A DNA stretch of 64,000 nt. It comes from Tachypleus tridentatus (Eukaryota; Arthropoda; Merostomata; Xiphosura; Limulidae). Below the pieces are notes generated by a model, which was not told the origin of the DNA, made no database searches, and saw only the letters and a program-made list of their open reading frames with translations. Position 1 is the stretch's first letter, and every line of letters begins with the position of its first letter. Of this stretch, positions 37,855-50,600 are shown piece by piece. The stretch is taken from positions 67,000,326 to 67,064,325 of the forward strand of contig NC_134830.1 in assembly GCF_004210375.1 (NCBI RefSeq), read 5' to 3'. Position numbers and translations under genes: made by a program.

Positions 37855-37976
37855 AGTGTTTGTGTTTTCTTATAGAAAAGCCACATCAGGCTACCTGCTG
37901 GGTCCACCGAGGGGAATCGAACCCCTGATTTTAGCGTTATAAATTCGTAGACTTACCGCTGTATCAGCGGAGGATT
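37855..37976 (-). mobile_element. SINE family B with 8-bp target duplication
   Basis: gtgttttcttatagaaaagccacatc, cgaggggaatcgaacccctg (B-box complement) and cttaccgctgtatcagcgg are clear. Flanked by ATTTAAAA (37847-37854 and 37977-37984). Confidence 0.9.
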
Positions 37977-38429
37977 ATTTAAAACACCTTAGTCAAGTTA
38001 TCTGTTGGAAAACACACCTTATTTCTTGAACAAACCTGCTGGTGTTTAAAGGTTTATCTGTCTGATACTCTTTGAAGTGATAGTTGATAGAGGTCAAGAA
38101 TCAATCCTGGGTTTTTATGGTAAAAGTATCGTATGTTATCTACTTGATCGGTGGAGTATTTGTAGTGTGCCAAATATGACGCGTCAAAGCTGGTCATCCT
38201 ATCTTGTCAAGTTATCACGGTTAGTTTCATAATCTCTACAAATGGACCGAGTTCCTAACAAATACTTTACCTGTTACTGGTGATACCATGCTCCAGGAAA
38301 AATGTGTGTCTTATATTTGTGGGGTGATACTGTTGCGTTTTATTAGTTGTTTGATTATTTCTGTTCCAAGTTCTTTTCTTTCTTGAAGAGCTGATTAATT
38401 TTCTTCTTTCTGTTGGTAGCTGGGTTGGT

Positions 38430-38708
38430 TTTGTTTGTTGATTTGTTTTTGAATTTCGCGCAAAGTGACACGAGGGCTATCTGTGCTAGCCGTCCCTAAT
38501 TTAGCAGTGTAAGATTAGAGGGAAGGCAGGTAGTCATCACCACCCACCGCCAACTCTTGGGCTACTCTTTTACCAACGAATAGTGGGATTGACCGTCACA
38601 ATATAACGGCCCCAGGGCTGAAAAGGCAAGCATGTTTGGTGCGACGGGGATGCGAACTCGCAACCCTCAGATTACGAGTCGTACGCCTTAACTCACCTGG
38701 CCAGCCGA
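38430..38708 (-). mobile_element. SINE family A, full length
   Basis: Full-length with gaatttcgcgcaaagtgacacg at one end and the head complement (gatgcgaactcgcaaccctcag) at the other. Flanks GTTGGTTT and GTTGGATTT look like a slightly diverged target duplication. Confidence 0.92.
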
Positions 38709-38719
38709 GTTGGATTTGA

Positions 38720-41354
38720 TCTTTGAGTCTGATGAAATATTCTTCTTTTTCCATGATTAGGGGCATTTTCTTTCTATGCAGGTAGAATTTTTATGGTTTC
38801 TTTATTCAAGTTTCTGAGAGCTCTTTTGTTCTTCTTCTGATAGGATGGCATTTATATTGGGGCTTTTTTCAAATAGTGACGTTATTTGCATTCTAAATTG
38901 TTTTTCCGGTAGGTTGTGAATGATCTTCTGTGGTTGTAGCGATGTTTAAAGTGGTTGTTTTTTGTCTGTTAGGGTAAAGCTTAGGTCTTTTGCTAAGTAC
39001 ACATTCAGTTTATCGCCGCACACTTATAATGTCAAGTGGATTTTTGTTTTGAGAATCGATGAGTAAATTGTGTTTATTTGTATCGAGTTTGTTTGCATTA
39101 GTACAAAGATTGAATAGCTATCTATATCTTGGTGGAGTCTACGTTTCATTATCTTTTCGTCTGACAGAGATTATTAATGTTATTTCCAACAATGAAACTG
39201 TTCTCTTAATGCGGCAACAGAGTAGCAGGTGAAACCTAAGTTAATATATTTTTAATTAATATATAGTTATAAAAAAGGTACTTAAATACTTAGAATTAAG
39301 TGAACATATGGACTACCAACTTTGAATGATATTCAATTACCACAACCTTAACAAAAATACTTTATCCTATTATATTTTGCCAAGTGTGTTCGTGGCGTTG
39401 TAAACAGTTTTTTACTTGTATTCTCCTTTCTTCAGATCTCTTATCAGACTTTTCACAAACCAACTGCAGATCCTTCCATCATTAGCAGGAATATTTATGG
39501 TGATGTGTGTATTCTAGAACTGAAATACCCCAGCGGTTTTAACATTTAATGATTCACATTCTATTCTTGTTCAACGTTAAATATAAAAATAACAGGCGTA
39601 TCATTTTAGTTTCACATAAAAATTAAGTTACGATGTATTTTATGTTAATCAGAAACAATGATTTGTTACTTTCGAAATGTATACGAGTCTAATAACATAT
39701 CACCTGTAACAACTAGTTTTCTTTTGACTTAAGACAAAAAAAAAAAAAACCAATTGATTTTCAAAGTTTATAGTAAGTACACAAAGGTTAGAATAGTTTA
39801 TTTTGTTTGTTCTCACAAGATCTTATAATTTAGTTATAAATCTCCTGCATGTAGAGGTGCAAGTACACTAATATTTCGTTAGCATGTAACATATCAAAGA
39901 AATGTGTAAATGAATATCCCTACAGCTTGGTCTTGCCAAATGAAAGCAATTCTGGAAAGTAATGTCTCTGTGTGTGTAGTTTAATAACAAAATGTATGTT
40001 CACAGTTTTATTTTAATAATGCTTGTTTGTAACTTGGAAGTACTTCATTAACTCGTTAGTTTTAAAACACGTTATCCACTATTCAAGTCATAGTTATAAT
40101 TGCCATAAATCTATATATATAAACAAGACAGCTGAAAGTTCAATCGGAGATCCTCGTGCATCGAGGTGTTACTCCTTCCATGTTGGACCGATGAGCTTTG
40201 CTCCAATAGAAAATCATCCCTACAAAACCTATTTTCATAATGTTATTATTTTCTGATATTCTGTTTAGGTGAAAAAAAAAGTAATTTTCTAAATCTCATT
40301 ATTTTTCCATTATTACTTAAATGTTAAACACTACTCAAAATTGAATTTCACAAATATTGAGGAAACCAAATAAGTTTTATTATTTTTTAAATAATTGTTA
40401 ATAGTTTAAATCTTCAAATGCTTGAGATGTTCTGGCTCTGATATTAAAATTATAAACTTATTCATGCACATGGTCTAGTATCAAACCTTTACCCACAGTT
40501 ATGTATTCTACATTGTTTAATAAAATACACATGAACATAAATCTTCATCCACATGTATTAAATATATATAATTTTACAACACTCGAGTAGTAAGACTTTT
40601 ACTTTTTAACTGTAACTGTAACACTTATTTTTCTAACGTAAAGCTTAATTAGTTTAAGTTTTGAGTATAAAAAAAATTATCAAATAATATTTTTAGTCGT
40701 ATATTTCAGTCAAGGTAAGCTTAAAAATGCATATTAAATAATATCAAAGGTGATTTATTTTGAACACTGTACTTTAAACATAACTTCACTATCTCACTTT
40801 CAAGGCAAAGAAGTCACAAATTACTATACAATTCTGTGTGTAGGTGCATGAAGACCAGCAGTTTTAGTGAACTCCTAGTATGTTCAAAACCTTTATACAT
40901 ATCAATATTGTATTTGGGTTAATTTATATGTATGGAAGGCCGTGTGTTAATTCAGTGAAACAGCTATAAATAGGCTATTTTCCTTACTTTGCAGTGTGAA
41001 AAGGAAATTGATCTTTGTGTCATAGTAAAACGTTACAGGTATGAACTGTCATTTTAAAATTTAGAAACAATGAAAAATGATTGACGTTGATTTTTATATT
41101 TATTAACTAGTAAAAAATAAAATACAGAACATATTTATGAAACTTCATTATTTTTATGGAAACTCAGTTATCCAAATATTACGAGCATGTTGTGATTGTA
41201 GAATTCTTTATACCATCAGCCTCTTTCCTAGAACTGTTTGCCACATTTTTATGATAAGTTCACAAAGTCATATTCAATGCAAGACAAAATTCAGCCATTT
41301 CATTTTTATCCAATATGGCTGCTTGGGATAGGAAGGAAAAAAAAAAGGAAAACA
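38720..41354. other. AT-rich stretch downstream of CYP20A1
   Basis: No gene or classified repeat recognised. It probably includes the CYP20A1 3' UTR near 41.1-41.35 kb, but no polyadenylation site could be fixed. Confidence 0.4.
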
Positions 41355-41640
41355 TTATTTCTTCATTATTTCAGAGGGTACAGTTAATTGTGATCTTGGG
41401 CTAATTGTTATCCACACTTCATCTTCAGGTCTTGTAATTACTCGTTGAAGAGGATTCACAACTTGACCATCTACCAGATGGAGTTCAAACTTAGTACAGA
41501 TTGCAGAAATATATAGTGCCAGCTGCACATACACCAGGTCAGAGCCAGGACACTTTCGTTTTCCTGAAAAGCCAAATGGTTGAAATGCTAATTTGGATCT
41601 TGAGTTAGTGTCATCTTCATCAAATCTATCAGGGTTGAAC
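41355..41640 (-). CDS. CYP20A1: CYP20A1 last exon (heme-binding region)
   Basis: Acceptor ...tcatttttag|G TTC AAC; runs 94 codons to TAA at 41355. It encodes FNPDRFDEDDTN, FQPFGFSGKRKCPGSDLVYV with the heme-ligand Cys, FELHLVDGQVVN and DEVWITISPRS. The loop retains G-x-R-x-C-x-G, more canonical than the vertebrate version. Confidence 0.95.
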
Positions 41641-44600
41641 CTAAAAATGAAAGAACTTAATTTACAACGAATTATAAACGAACTTCACTCATTCTTTAAT
41701 AGTGGAAGTTTCTTTTTAGTAACAACAAGCAAGAGTAAAGATTTTGCTGCAACTGTTAGTGTAATTAATACTTTCCATTTATTCTTGCTGTCACCAACAT
41801 GGCTAAAACATATTTAAACAGATTCCAATATTGTGTGATCTGTTGCAAAAACTAAAGCTTCTTGTTTAATTCTTGATCATTTTCAACAATATATTCTCAC
41901 TAATATATAAAGGGATCTTATTTCTCTAAATTGTAAATCTGTTGCAAGATTAATGATTACCTTACTTTGTTTGATATAATGTAAACTATTAAACCAAGTA
42001 TCAATATACTAATAATACAATATCTAACTCAACTAAATAAACAGTGTTTCCAAGTGAACTGAATATTCAAATCAGACCACACATTTTTGAACTCAAAATG
42101 GTGGCATTTAGGTGATCAAACCAATTGCCCATGCTGGTATCATGATACTTAATATATTAATTATTTTCACAATTTGTTATTTGTTAAAATTAATACTTTT
42201 CAAAAACTTTAGTTCATACACCCAAATAATGTAACTACTTTCCAATGAATATTTTCAGAGCTAACTACAAATTTTTTTCTTTTTAATATATGGCTAAAAT
42301 GTTGAAATGAACAAACTATGATATGTAATAATTACACATAAAATTATGATAAAAACTACAACAGGTGAAAACATTTCAGAGACATTTTGCAACTGGAAAT
42401 TGTTATAAGACCATCAATGCTGTACTTATGTAAATATAATTTCTAAGTGAGATAAAACACTCCTACCTGAACCAATTCTTCATTACTTAAAATACACCAC
42501 ACATATAGAATCTATGGCACAGAACACGTTGATATTTAAATTCAGAGTTACAATTACTTACATTTTAGGAAGACTCCAATAATTTTCACTGTGCAACACC
42601 ACACCTAAGGCTTGGATCACTGGAGTCTAGGTGGAGAAAAATTCATTTTAAAGTTAACTGACCCAAAGAAAAGTTACCAATTTGTATGCAGTTTTACAGA
42701 CAGAAAACAATGATTTAATAATAATACACTCTCTCTCTCTCATGGGTGAACAATAAAATTTTCTTAAAGCAATGCATAATCAGCAGCTATTCATTATAAT
42801 TGTAATTTCCATATAAACTAAGAATGTGTTGCACAATACAGTATACACTAATAAATTAAATAATGCATAGAATGCTAAAAAGGTTTTTGTAAGTACTTAC
42901 AGTATATAAAGTTAGAAAAAACTCATACTCCTGGTAGTTATAACAGATTACAAGGTTTAAAGGCATTTTGTTTCTAATTTTATTATCAAAACTTGTCCAT
43001 CTCCCCAAAACATACTACAAATTTGTAAGACAACATATGAAGACCATATCATAAAGAATGAAATAATGTATTATAGATTACTGTGAGTTAATTGATACTT
43101 AAGAAATCCCATTTAACTCCTATCTACCAAACTGTGATTCTGCAAATATAAAAGCAGACATTCAATACTTTCTTTTTATCTATCTTTCAATCTTTTCAAT
43201 TTTCTACCCTTTTTTGAAAACAATACCAGACTTTTTTATTTACATTGAATATAAATTTATATTTACATATAAATTCATTGGAATTATTTATTTATTGTTT
43301 TTCTTTTCTTTGAATTTTGCACAAAGCTACATGAAGGCTATCTGCACTAGTTGTCCCTAATTTTGCAGTGTAAGACTGGAAGAGGACAGCTAGTCTTTGC
43401 CACCTACTACCAACTCTTGGGCTTCTTTTTTACTAACTAAAAGTGAGATTGACCATCATCATATAATGCCCCCAAGGCTGAAAGGACGAGCATGTTTGGT
43501 GTGACGGGGATTTGAACCTGCGACCCTCAGGTTACAAGTCAAGTGCCTTAACAACCTGGCCATGCCAGGCCTAGGAATTATTTATTAAAAAACTTATTCA
43601 CATGTAAATAAAGTTTTGTATTTTCTTCAGATAAATAAAATTCATAGAGTATAATTAGAATATTGTGTTTAACTTTATATTTGAAAAAAAGCACATCCAA
43701 GTACATATTCTATTAAAGATGTAAATACAATGTGTAAAGATGTACAGTTAATATCTCATACAAAAGTTACTCAATTATCAGTTCTATCAAGACGGCTTCA
43801 GCATCCTAAAACTTATGTTTGAAGTTATGTGGGAGATGGACAAAATACACTGTAGATAAATAATAACATCTAAAGTTAACATTTTCATTATCCAAAGTAG
43901 GAAATAATCATTATCCAATATAACTGGTAGTGCAGAAAAGTACAGTGAAAATAATCTTCTGCATGGCTCCAAAGTGTTACAAGGTTAGCAGAATGTAAAG
44001 GCTGCTCAACCAGTCTGTATGTTCCAGGGGTCAAAGATTATGTATGTGTAGTGTTGCTAGGGCAATAAGTTAACAAATAAAGCATGTGAGAAATACTTAA
44101 ATGAAATATCTATAAAAATATTTTATAGTTTTCCAAAATCTGTAGTGCATACTGGAGGGATTTACAAATGTTTTCCAATAATGTTTTTAAAGAGTGACCT
44201 TTACTCCCCAGATAGTAATGTATATATATTTTAATATCAGCCAAAGTTTTGCCATTGATTTCATCTAGTAGTACAAAATCAGTTCTTGTACTACTAGATG
44301 AAACTGCAGTGTTGAAATGTTAGCTGATTTAAAAAAATTTTTTTATTGACTGGATTGTAAAATTTTCTTTTAACAACTTCACTGCCAACCTATCAAAATA
44401 AGCAGGTGCAGGGATAAATCATCCCAAGTCTACATCTAAAGGAGAATGCAATATTCATTCAGTTTTTGAGGACTACCAGGAATGATTCAGTTCTTGGTGT
44501 AAGGGGTGACACCTGTACTACATTTCCAGATAAATAACACTGACCTATTTCCAATCAAGGGATAGGTCCACTTGGTCTTAAATCAACTTGATGATAATGA

Positions 44601-47600
44601 CTTCCCCACTGGTTTGCTACTGGGGAAGCAAAGGTTCTTCAACTCAATTAGAAGAAAACTGGAAAAAGGAAGTTGCTTGTTGGAAATTACCAAAAAGGCA
44701 CATTTACTGAACAGGAGTTATCTATCACCTGCATAAAATTTTAAAACTGAGAGACTGTGCAACAGATTACCATACACAAAGACAGCAGGAACTGGCCAGG
44801 CACGTGGGAAAGAGAAGTAATCCCTGTTACATACACCAGCCAAATGGTTGGTTACATTACCTCCAGTATGCACGTGCACACACACATCTACCCTCTAGAA
44901 TATCACAATCAAGGTGCTGGCTAAAGATAATATAAGTGTGAAATGGCAAACTGTATGGAAGATGACATTATAAGGATGAAAAAGCCATTTTCCATGGAGG
45001 AATAGATAAGCTGGATGAGTTGTTTAACCCAAATTGTTAATGCAGAAAGAGACAAGTCCTAAGAAAAAGAGGAATCCTATAAAAAATATATATATAAGCA
45101 GGACAAAGGAAACAGTCAGGTTCTAAATAACTGTAATAAGAAGAAGGAGAAAGGAAAAGAACTGGAGAAACAATCCCTCCCTCAAGCAAATCAAGTTTTT
45201 TAGGAAAGAAAAGTGGTCTGGTAATAAAATCAATCTGTACCTGTGGTGAAGACTACTGGAGGTGTCCAAAGTAAAAAATCAATAAAAAATCACAGGGATG
45301 TCTCCTTCTAGTGAGAATAAAAAGAAAATACATCTTAGGTGAAGAACTGTACGTACGAGAGGGGAGGGGCCAAAAGTTCAACATGTGACTGAATACTGGA
45401 GTGCCAAAGAAAAGAATTATTTTTTGGCATGCATAAAATGCTAAAAGGGATATGTGCAAGGAGGATATGATGCCCTCCCATTGGTTAAGAGGCAGAGTCT
45501 GATGCTGACTGCATGGCAGACTGATGCAGTACATTATATCGTGCAGGGATAGGAATATCATTGAAAGGTTTGGCAAGTGTGATAAAACTTTGTTGCAATG
45601 ACATTAAGTATTAAGTATTTGTTCTGTTGAGAAGTAAGTAATACTTCTGAAATAAGGCTTAAACTAATTTCTTGATGCTAAAATGTGCACTTGCACCCTA
45701 AAACATATATTCAGTTTTTACCAATTTTAAATCCATCACAGTGGATGTATGTACCCATTTACATACACAATCACTTAAAGCAAATTAAAAGGGAAATATG
45801 GTTTGGAACAAAATGACACCATTTTTTATTTATGATTATTTTCTTTTTATAATTTACATTACTTCAAAGAAGTCACATGTGTTAAGACTACCTAATGATA
45901 ACACTATGTAACACAAATTTTGTTCCAGGATAGCATGTGTTATTTCTTAATTTATTGTGTTGTAAAAGTACAGAATGTGGCCATTATTCCCTTCAAACTT
46001 TGCTTTTATGACCTTGATAATGAAATTTAGAAATTAACCTGTTTTCTATGTAAAAACGAGCAAATATGCACATTTTCATTTACATAAGGTCTGAATAAAA
46101 CATAGGAATCAAGATTTACATGTATTTATAAAGTTAAACAGAAATGTTTAGAAGTGAGTAGTTTTTCGAGATTTGAGACTGTAATGTAAATCACTTTCAT
46201 GTATCAGCCCTCAAATATAGTCTCCCATCACGTTTTCGTTATATGCTCCCAGATTACTGAAGCAAAGTCTGAAGAGAAAAATAGGTCTTTTCCATTTACT
46301 TTAGGCACAAGCAATTGGGAAATAATGCTTTCTGCCCAGGAACAAGAAAAAGTAAAAATTTTGTAACATAGTGTATTTGTTCAAACATGGTTTAAATAAA
46401 ATGAAGCCTAGAAAGTACTGAAAATAGACCAACAGTGATCAACTAGGAGGCAAAATTTTTTTTCAGCTTGCTCCTCATCATAGTTTATAATTAACAAAGA
46501 TTAAAATACTGTTTCCACATTAGAGCCACCATTTATTAAGTGACCAAAAATTACATAAACTAATTTATAAATCTACTATTTGACACATCTTTACTTGATC
46601 AAAATTGTGAAAATAGGCAGTTCCTTTAATCAACCTAAAGAGAACATTTAGTTAAGTTACTCTGACAGAGAAAGGATTAATAAAAGTTGTTAAAAACTAC
46701 TATGTTCTAAAGTTTTGGTCCTTACTAATTTTCCCATTATGTTCTTGGTTATTACATTTTTCTAGATTTCACATCCAACAGACTTTTTGCCCAATAAATT
46801 TTTTTTCACAAGTAACTGGCAGAAAACAGAAAGAGAATACCTTCTTTGGAATAATATGTCCACCAATTTCAGCATCAAGATCTTGACAACGTGCTGTCCA
46901 CGGTTCTACAGCTGCCATTCGCAGCGTCTCATTAATCACTTGACGAAGATATCTAAATTTAAAAACAATAAAATTTTAATTAAAAAACAGTGTACAAATA
47001 TTATCTAACTTTATATTACTGTAATGATCCACAGAGAGATTTATTTTACCTAACAAGATTAAAACCAATATCTTAAGATAATGTTATTCAAATTAACACA
47101 AGTGAAATTTTTAAGTGAAAGCTTTAAAATTCTTATATTACCAAATAGAGAAAACTCCTGCTTCATGGATCCAAGAACTTAGCCATTTTTTTCCCTTAGA
47201 AAATTGCCTTTCTATGTATAAACAAGTAGGAGTAATATGTAACAAATGAATAAAACCACAGCAGAAAATTTCCTGTGCCACATGGTTGAAATAGTTCAAA
47301 GAACAATTCATATCTATGCACATAACCAGTGTATCATTAGTTACTGGACATATCATAAATGTACTTTATCTCCATACACTAAAGTATTTGGGTACTTTGA
47401 AAACCGATTTCAATATTTAACTACTATACTCTAGCTCAAACTATCTACTATTAGACACATATATTTTATTAAAATAAAAAAACAAATCTAAATGTGAACA
47501 AAAACATATTACAACCACTAGTCATTTTTTCTTAGAACATTTCAAAAATCCTATTAAATTTTAAACACTCCACTTGTTGGTTATCACATTGTTAAATACA

Positions 47601-50600
47601 GGATAATCTAAGGCAGTGACAGAAGTTCCTATCATCATGTAATTCCACAGATTAGGACACAGAGTTCGTAGCAAATAAAAAACTCTCTTAAATACATTAA
47701 TCAGAATAACACCAGAGCAAATGCAGTGGTCTACTCTAAAGAGATTTTGTGACTTAAAGCCACATTAGTACAAGAAATGGATACAAGCCAAACATTCTCA
47801 TTAAAGCAAAAAATAAAAAGGTTACATCAGGTTTTTTTAACAATTAAATATTTTTGGTAAAATAAAAAAGTAAAGGTATCTTTATGTTTTAAACAGCAGG
47901 TACCAGCTTTGTCAAATTCTATTTATACAAGGTTTTGAACATTTTAATTAAAACAATTGTTTTATTAATTAAACTCATAAAATGTAAATGCTACTAGCCA
48001 AGGAATTATCAATCATTTATTATATTTTTGTATAAAAGTTTAATACCTAATACTATTCACAGAAAAATTAATTAATTAAGAGAAACAATTTTAATAGTTC
48101 TTATTTCTTTTTATCTCTCCAACAGGTATCCATAATCAAATATAATTATACAGAAGAAAATTGTATTCAGGGAGTTTCTACAGTGAATTTTGACACATTA
48201 ATTCCGAAACTAATACTTTTCATTTTTTTGCAACTTTAAAAGTTCCCAATAACAAACAAAATTACAATTTCTGTAATTACACTATTAACATGAGCCAATC
48301 TTTTTCAAAGTGTATGCAATTGAACTTTGGACCCCAACAATGACAATAAACGTGTTCGAAAATATGGTTTTCTCAAACTTCAGTTAAATGGAAAAAAAAT
48401 ATAACTCAAATTTGAACATCCATATTGTAAATTCTTCAACTTCAACATCAGTGCTATACAAAACCTAAGGCTTTCAAGTTCACTGTTAAATGGGTGAAGA
48501 AAGGAAATAGATTATGATTCACTCAAACCAAGACTGACTTCAATTATAATGGCAATACTTTAGTTGTAAGCTTATGATATAAAAACAAAAATATTTTTTC
48601 AATGATAGTACTTTTAAGATATCAGTTTAATTTATTGATTAGTATATAGCAAAATATATTAAAGTGGTGCAAGATTTTTATTCTTTCTACTTGTATAGTA
48701 ACCCATTCCTCAAAAAGAGTAACTTACTTAAGTTTGGGAAGCACAGTATATGACAGACTGCTGGAACCTACAACATCTTTTAATTCTTTGTACACCTTTT
48801 CTTGGACATCTTTGTGTGTTGCCAAAAGTAGATGGCCCAAACCATTGCTAAGGTAAAATAAAAGTTTTATGGGGTTACAGCAAAATCCTACTATTACCAA
48901 TGAAGTTTTCATGAATAAAACTTAAACTACATGATGCACCAATTACTACTGAATCAGCTTTGACACCAATTTTGAAGCTTTATGATGGAAACAAGGTTGA
49001 AGTTTTATAGAAACTGGAACTGACTGAATATCACATATATACAGATGTATGTATATATGTTACCTCTCTCAGCCAAACTGTTCAGTTCACTTCATAGCTT
49101 AAAATTAAACAGTAAAAATTTGTAATATATATTGGACTAACTTCAAAGTTATATAAATAGTTCATTTATTATATAATCTAAAATTGAATTTACGTAAATT
49201 GACAAAATCAAAAATGAATAATGGTAAATAATTTGTGTGGTTTTGTGCTAAGAGTATTTATCAAATCAAAAGAGTCAAAATTGCAGCTAAACACTATAAC
49301 AGAATTTTAAATTATCTTATAAGCACAGCAAGTGTTACAATTTTCCTATACTAAAAAGCTATTTCTGATAGGTACTTACCACCTCTCACATAAATAGCTA
49401 TTCTTGCTCAGTGCTGACCTCCATATACAATTTTGTTTTTCCATACTAAAAGCCTTGAACTCCCACATACCTCAAGATCAACATGGTTCGACTGCATCTT
49501 GGATGTAATTCATCATGTGATCACACTCCACCAATAGGAATGTGATACACCTCCTAACACATCTGACTCCCTCTATTCAATTCTACCAAACCATCACTTC
49601 AAGTTTTGGCAGAAAATGCAAGAATCTGTTTTCATGTGGTGGAAGGGTGGTAAGTTTGAAAATTATAACTTCCAATATGGTACATTACTGCCTCTTACAT
49701 AAATAGCTAGAATATTTAATAGGTGAAGGGACAGGTATAGAGAAAGAAAGAAGTATCCTTCTAAAGCATCAAAAGACACTGTAAAAGTGTAAATCCTAGC
49801 AGTAGAGGATTATATGTATGAGACGACACTACATCTGTACCAGGTATACTCTTTGCCAGTATGAAAATAGGTGTTGCAGACATGGGAGGAAATTGGTAGG
49901 GACATATTCAAAATAGAGAGAACAATGGTTGGATAGTAGGTGAGTGTAAAAGGATTTGCCTCTAGGTGCAGAGTAGCTGGAGTGCAATAGACAGTACACA
50001 ATGAGTCAACTGCATCTAAAACCCAGCCACCACAAACTAATATCCATACTGTAGCAAGATCAGAATCATACCATTGGTAAATCAGCTACAATTTAAAATG
50101 TGGTCACTGGGAACTGATAACCACAAGGGGGTAGAAAAAATCATTCTGCTGCCATGCCAACTACAAACCAAAACCCAGCTACAAGGAATCAATATTTATG
50201 TGGAGGTAGACTGGAGGGAATCTCATACCCTCAATCTATGAATGGGACACATGACAGCAATGTGATAAATAGTTTGACCAATCTTGTAACCTGAACTCTG
50301 GATGACTGGCATAATAACAGATGTCTGTAAGGTGGGCTTTCTTACTAAACACACACCTGACAGGAAATGTGCCAGTGCAATAACATCATCATTATAAGAA
50401 AATCATCAAGAGATAGCATAAGAGGAAGAATTGCACTAATATATGCAAGTTCCACCACTATGATCTGGAGAAAATAAAGAGTATAAATGTGTTAGGAAAT
50501 TGAGATGCCTATAATATATGGGTGAGGACTTATGGTGATTGTTCACTAAGAACTGATATCCTCCCTTATCTTATACCCATATCCCAATCAAAGAGGTGAA

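Noticed and set aside
45253-45576. 107-codon minus-strand open frame
   Set aside because: Hydrophobic, composition-driven sequence without motifs; lies in an apparent repeat block in a CYP20A1 intron.
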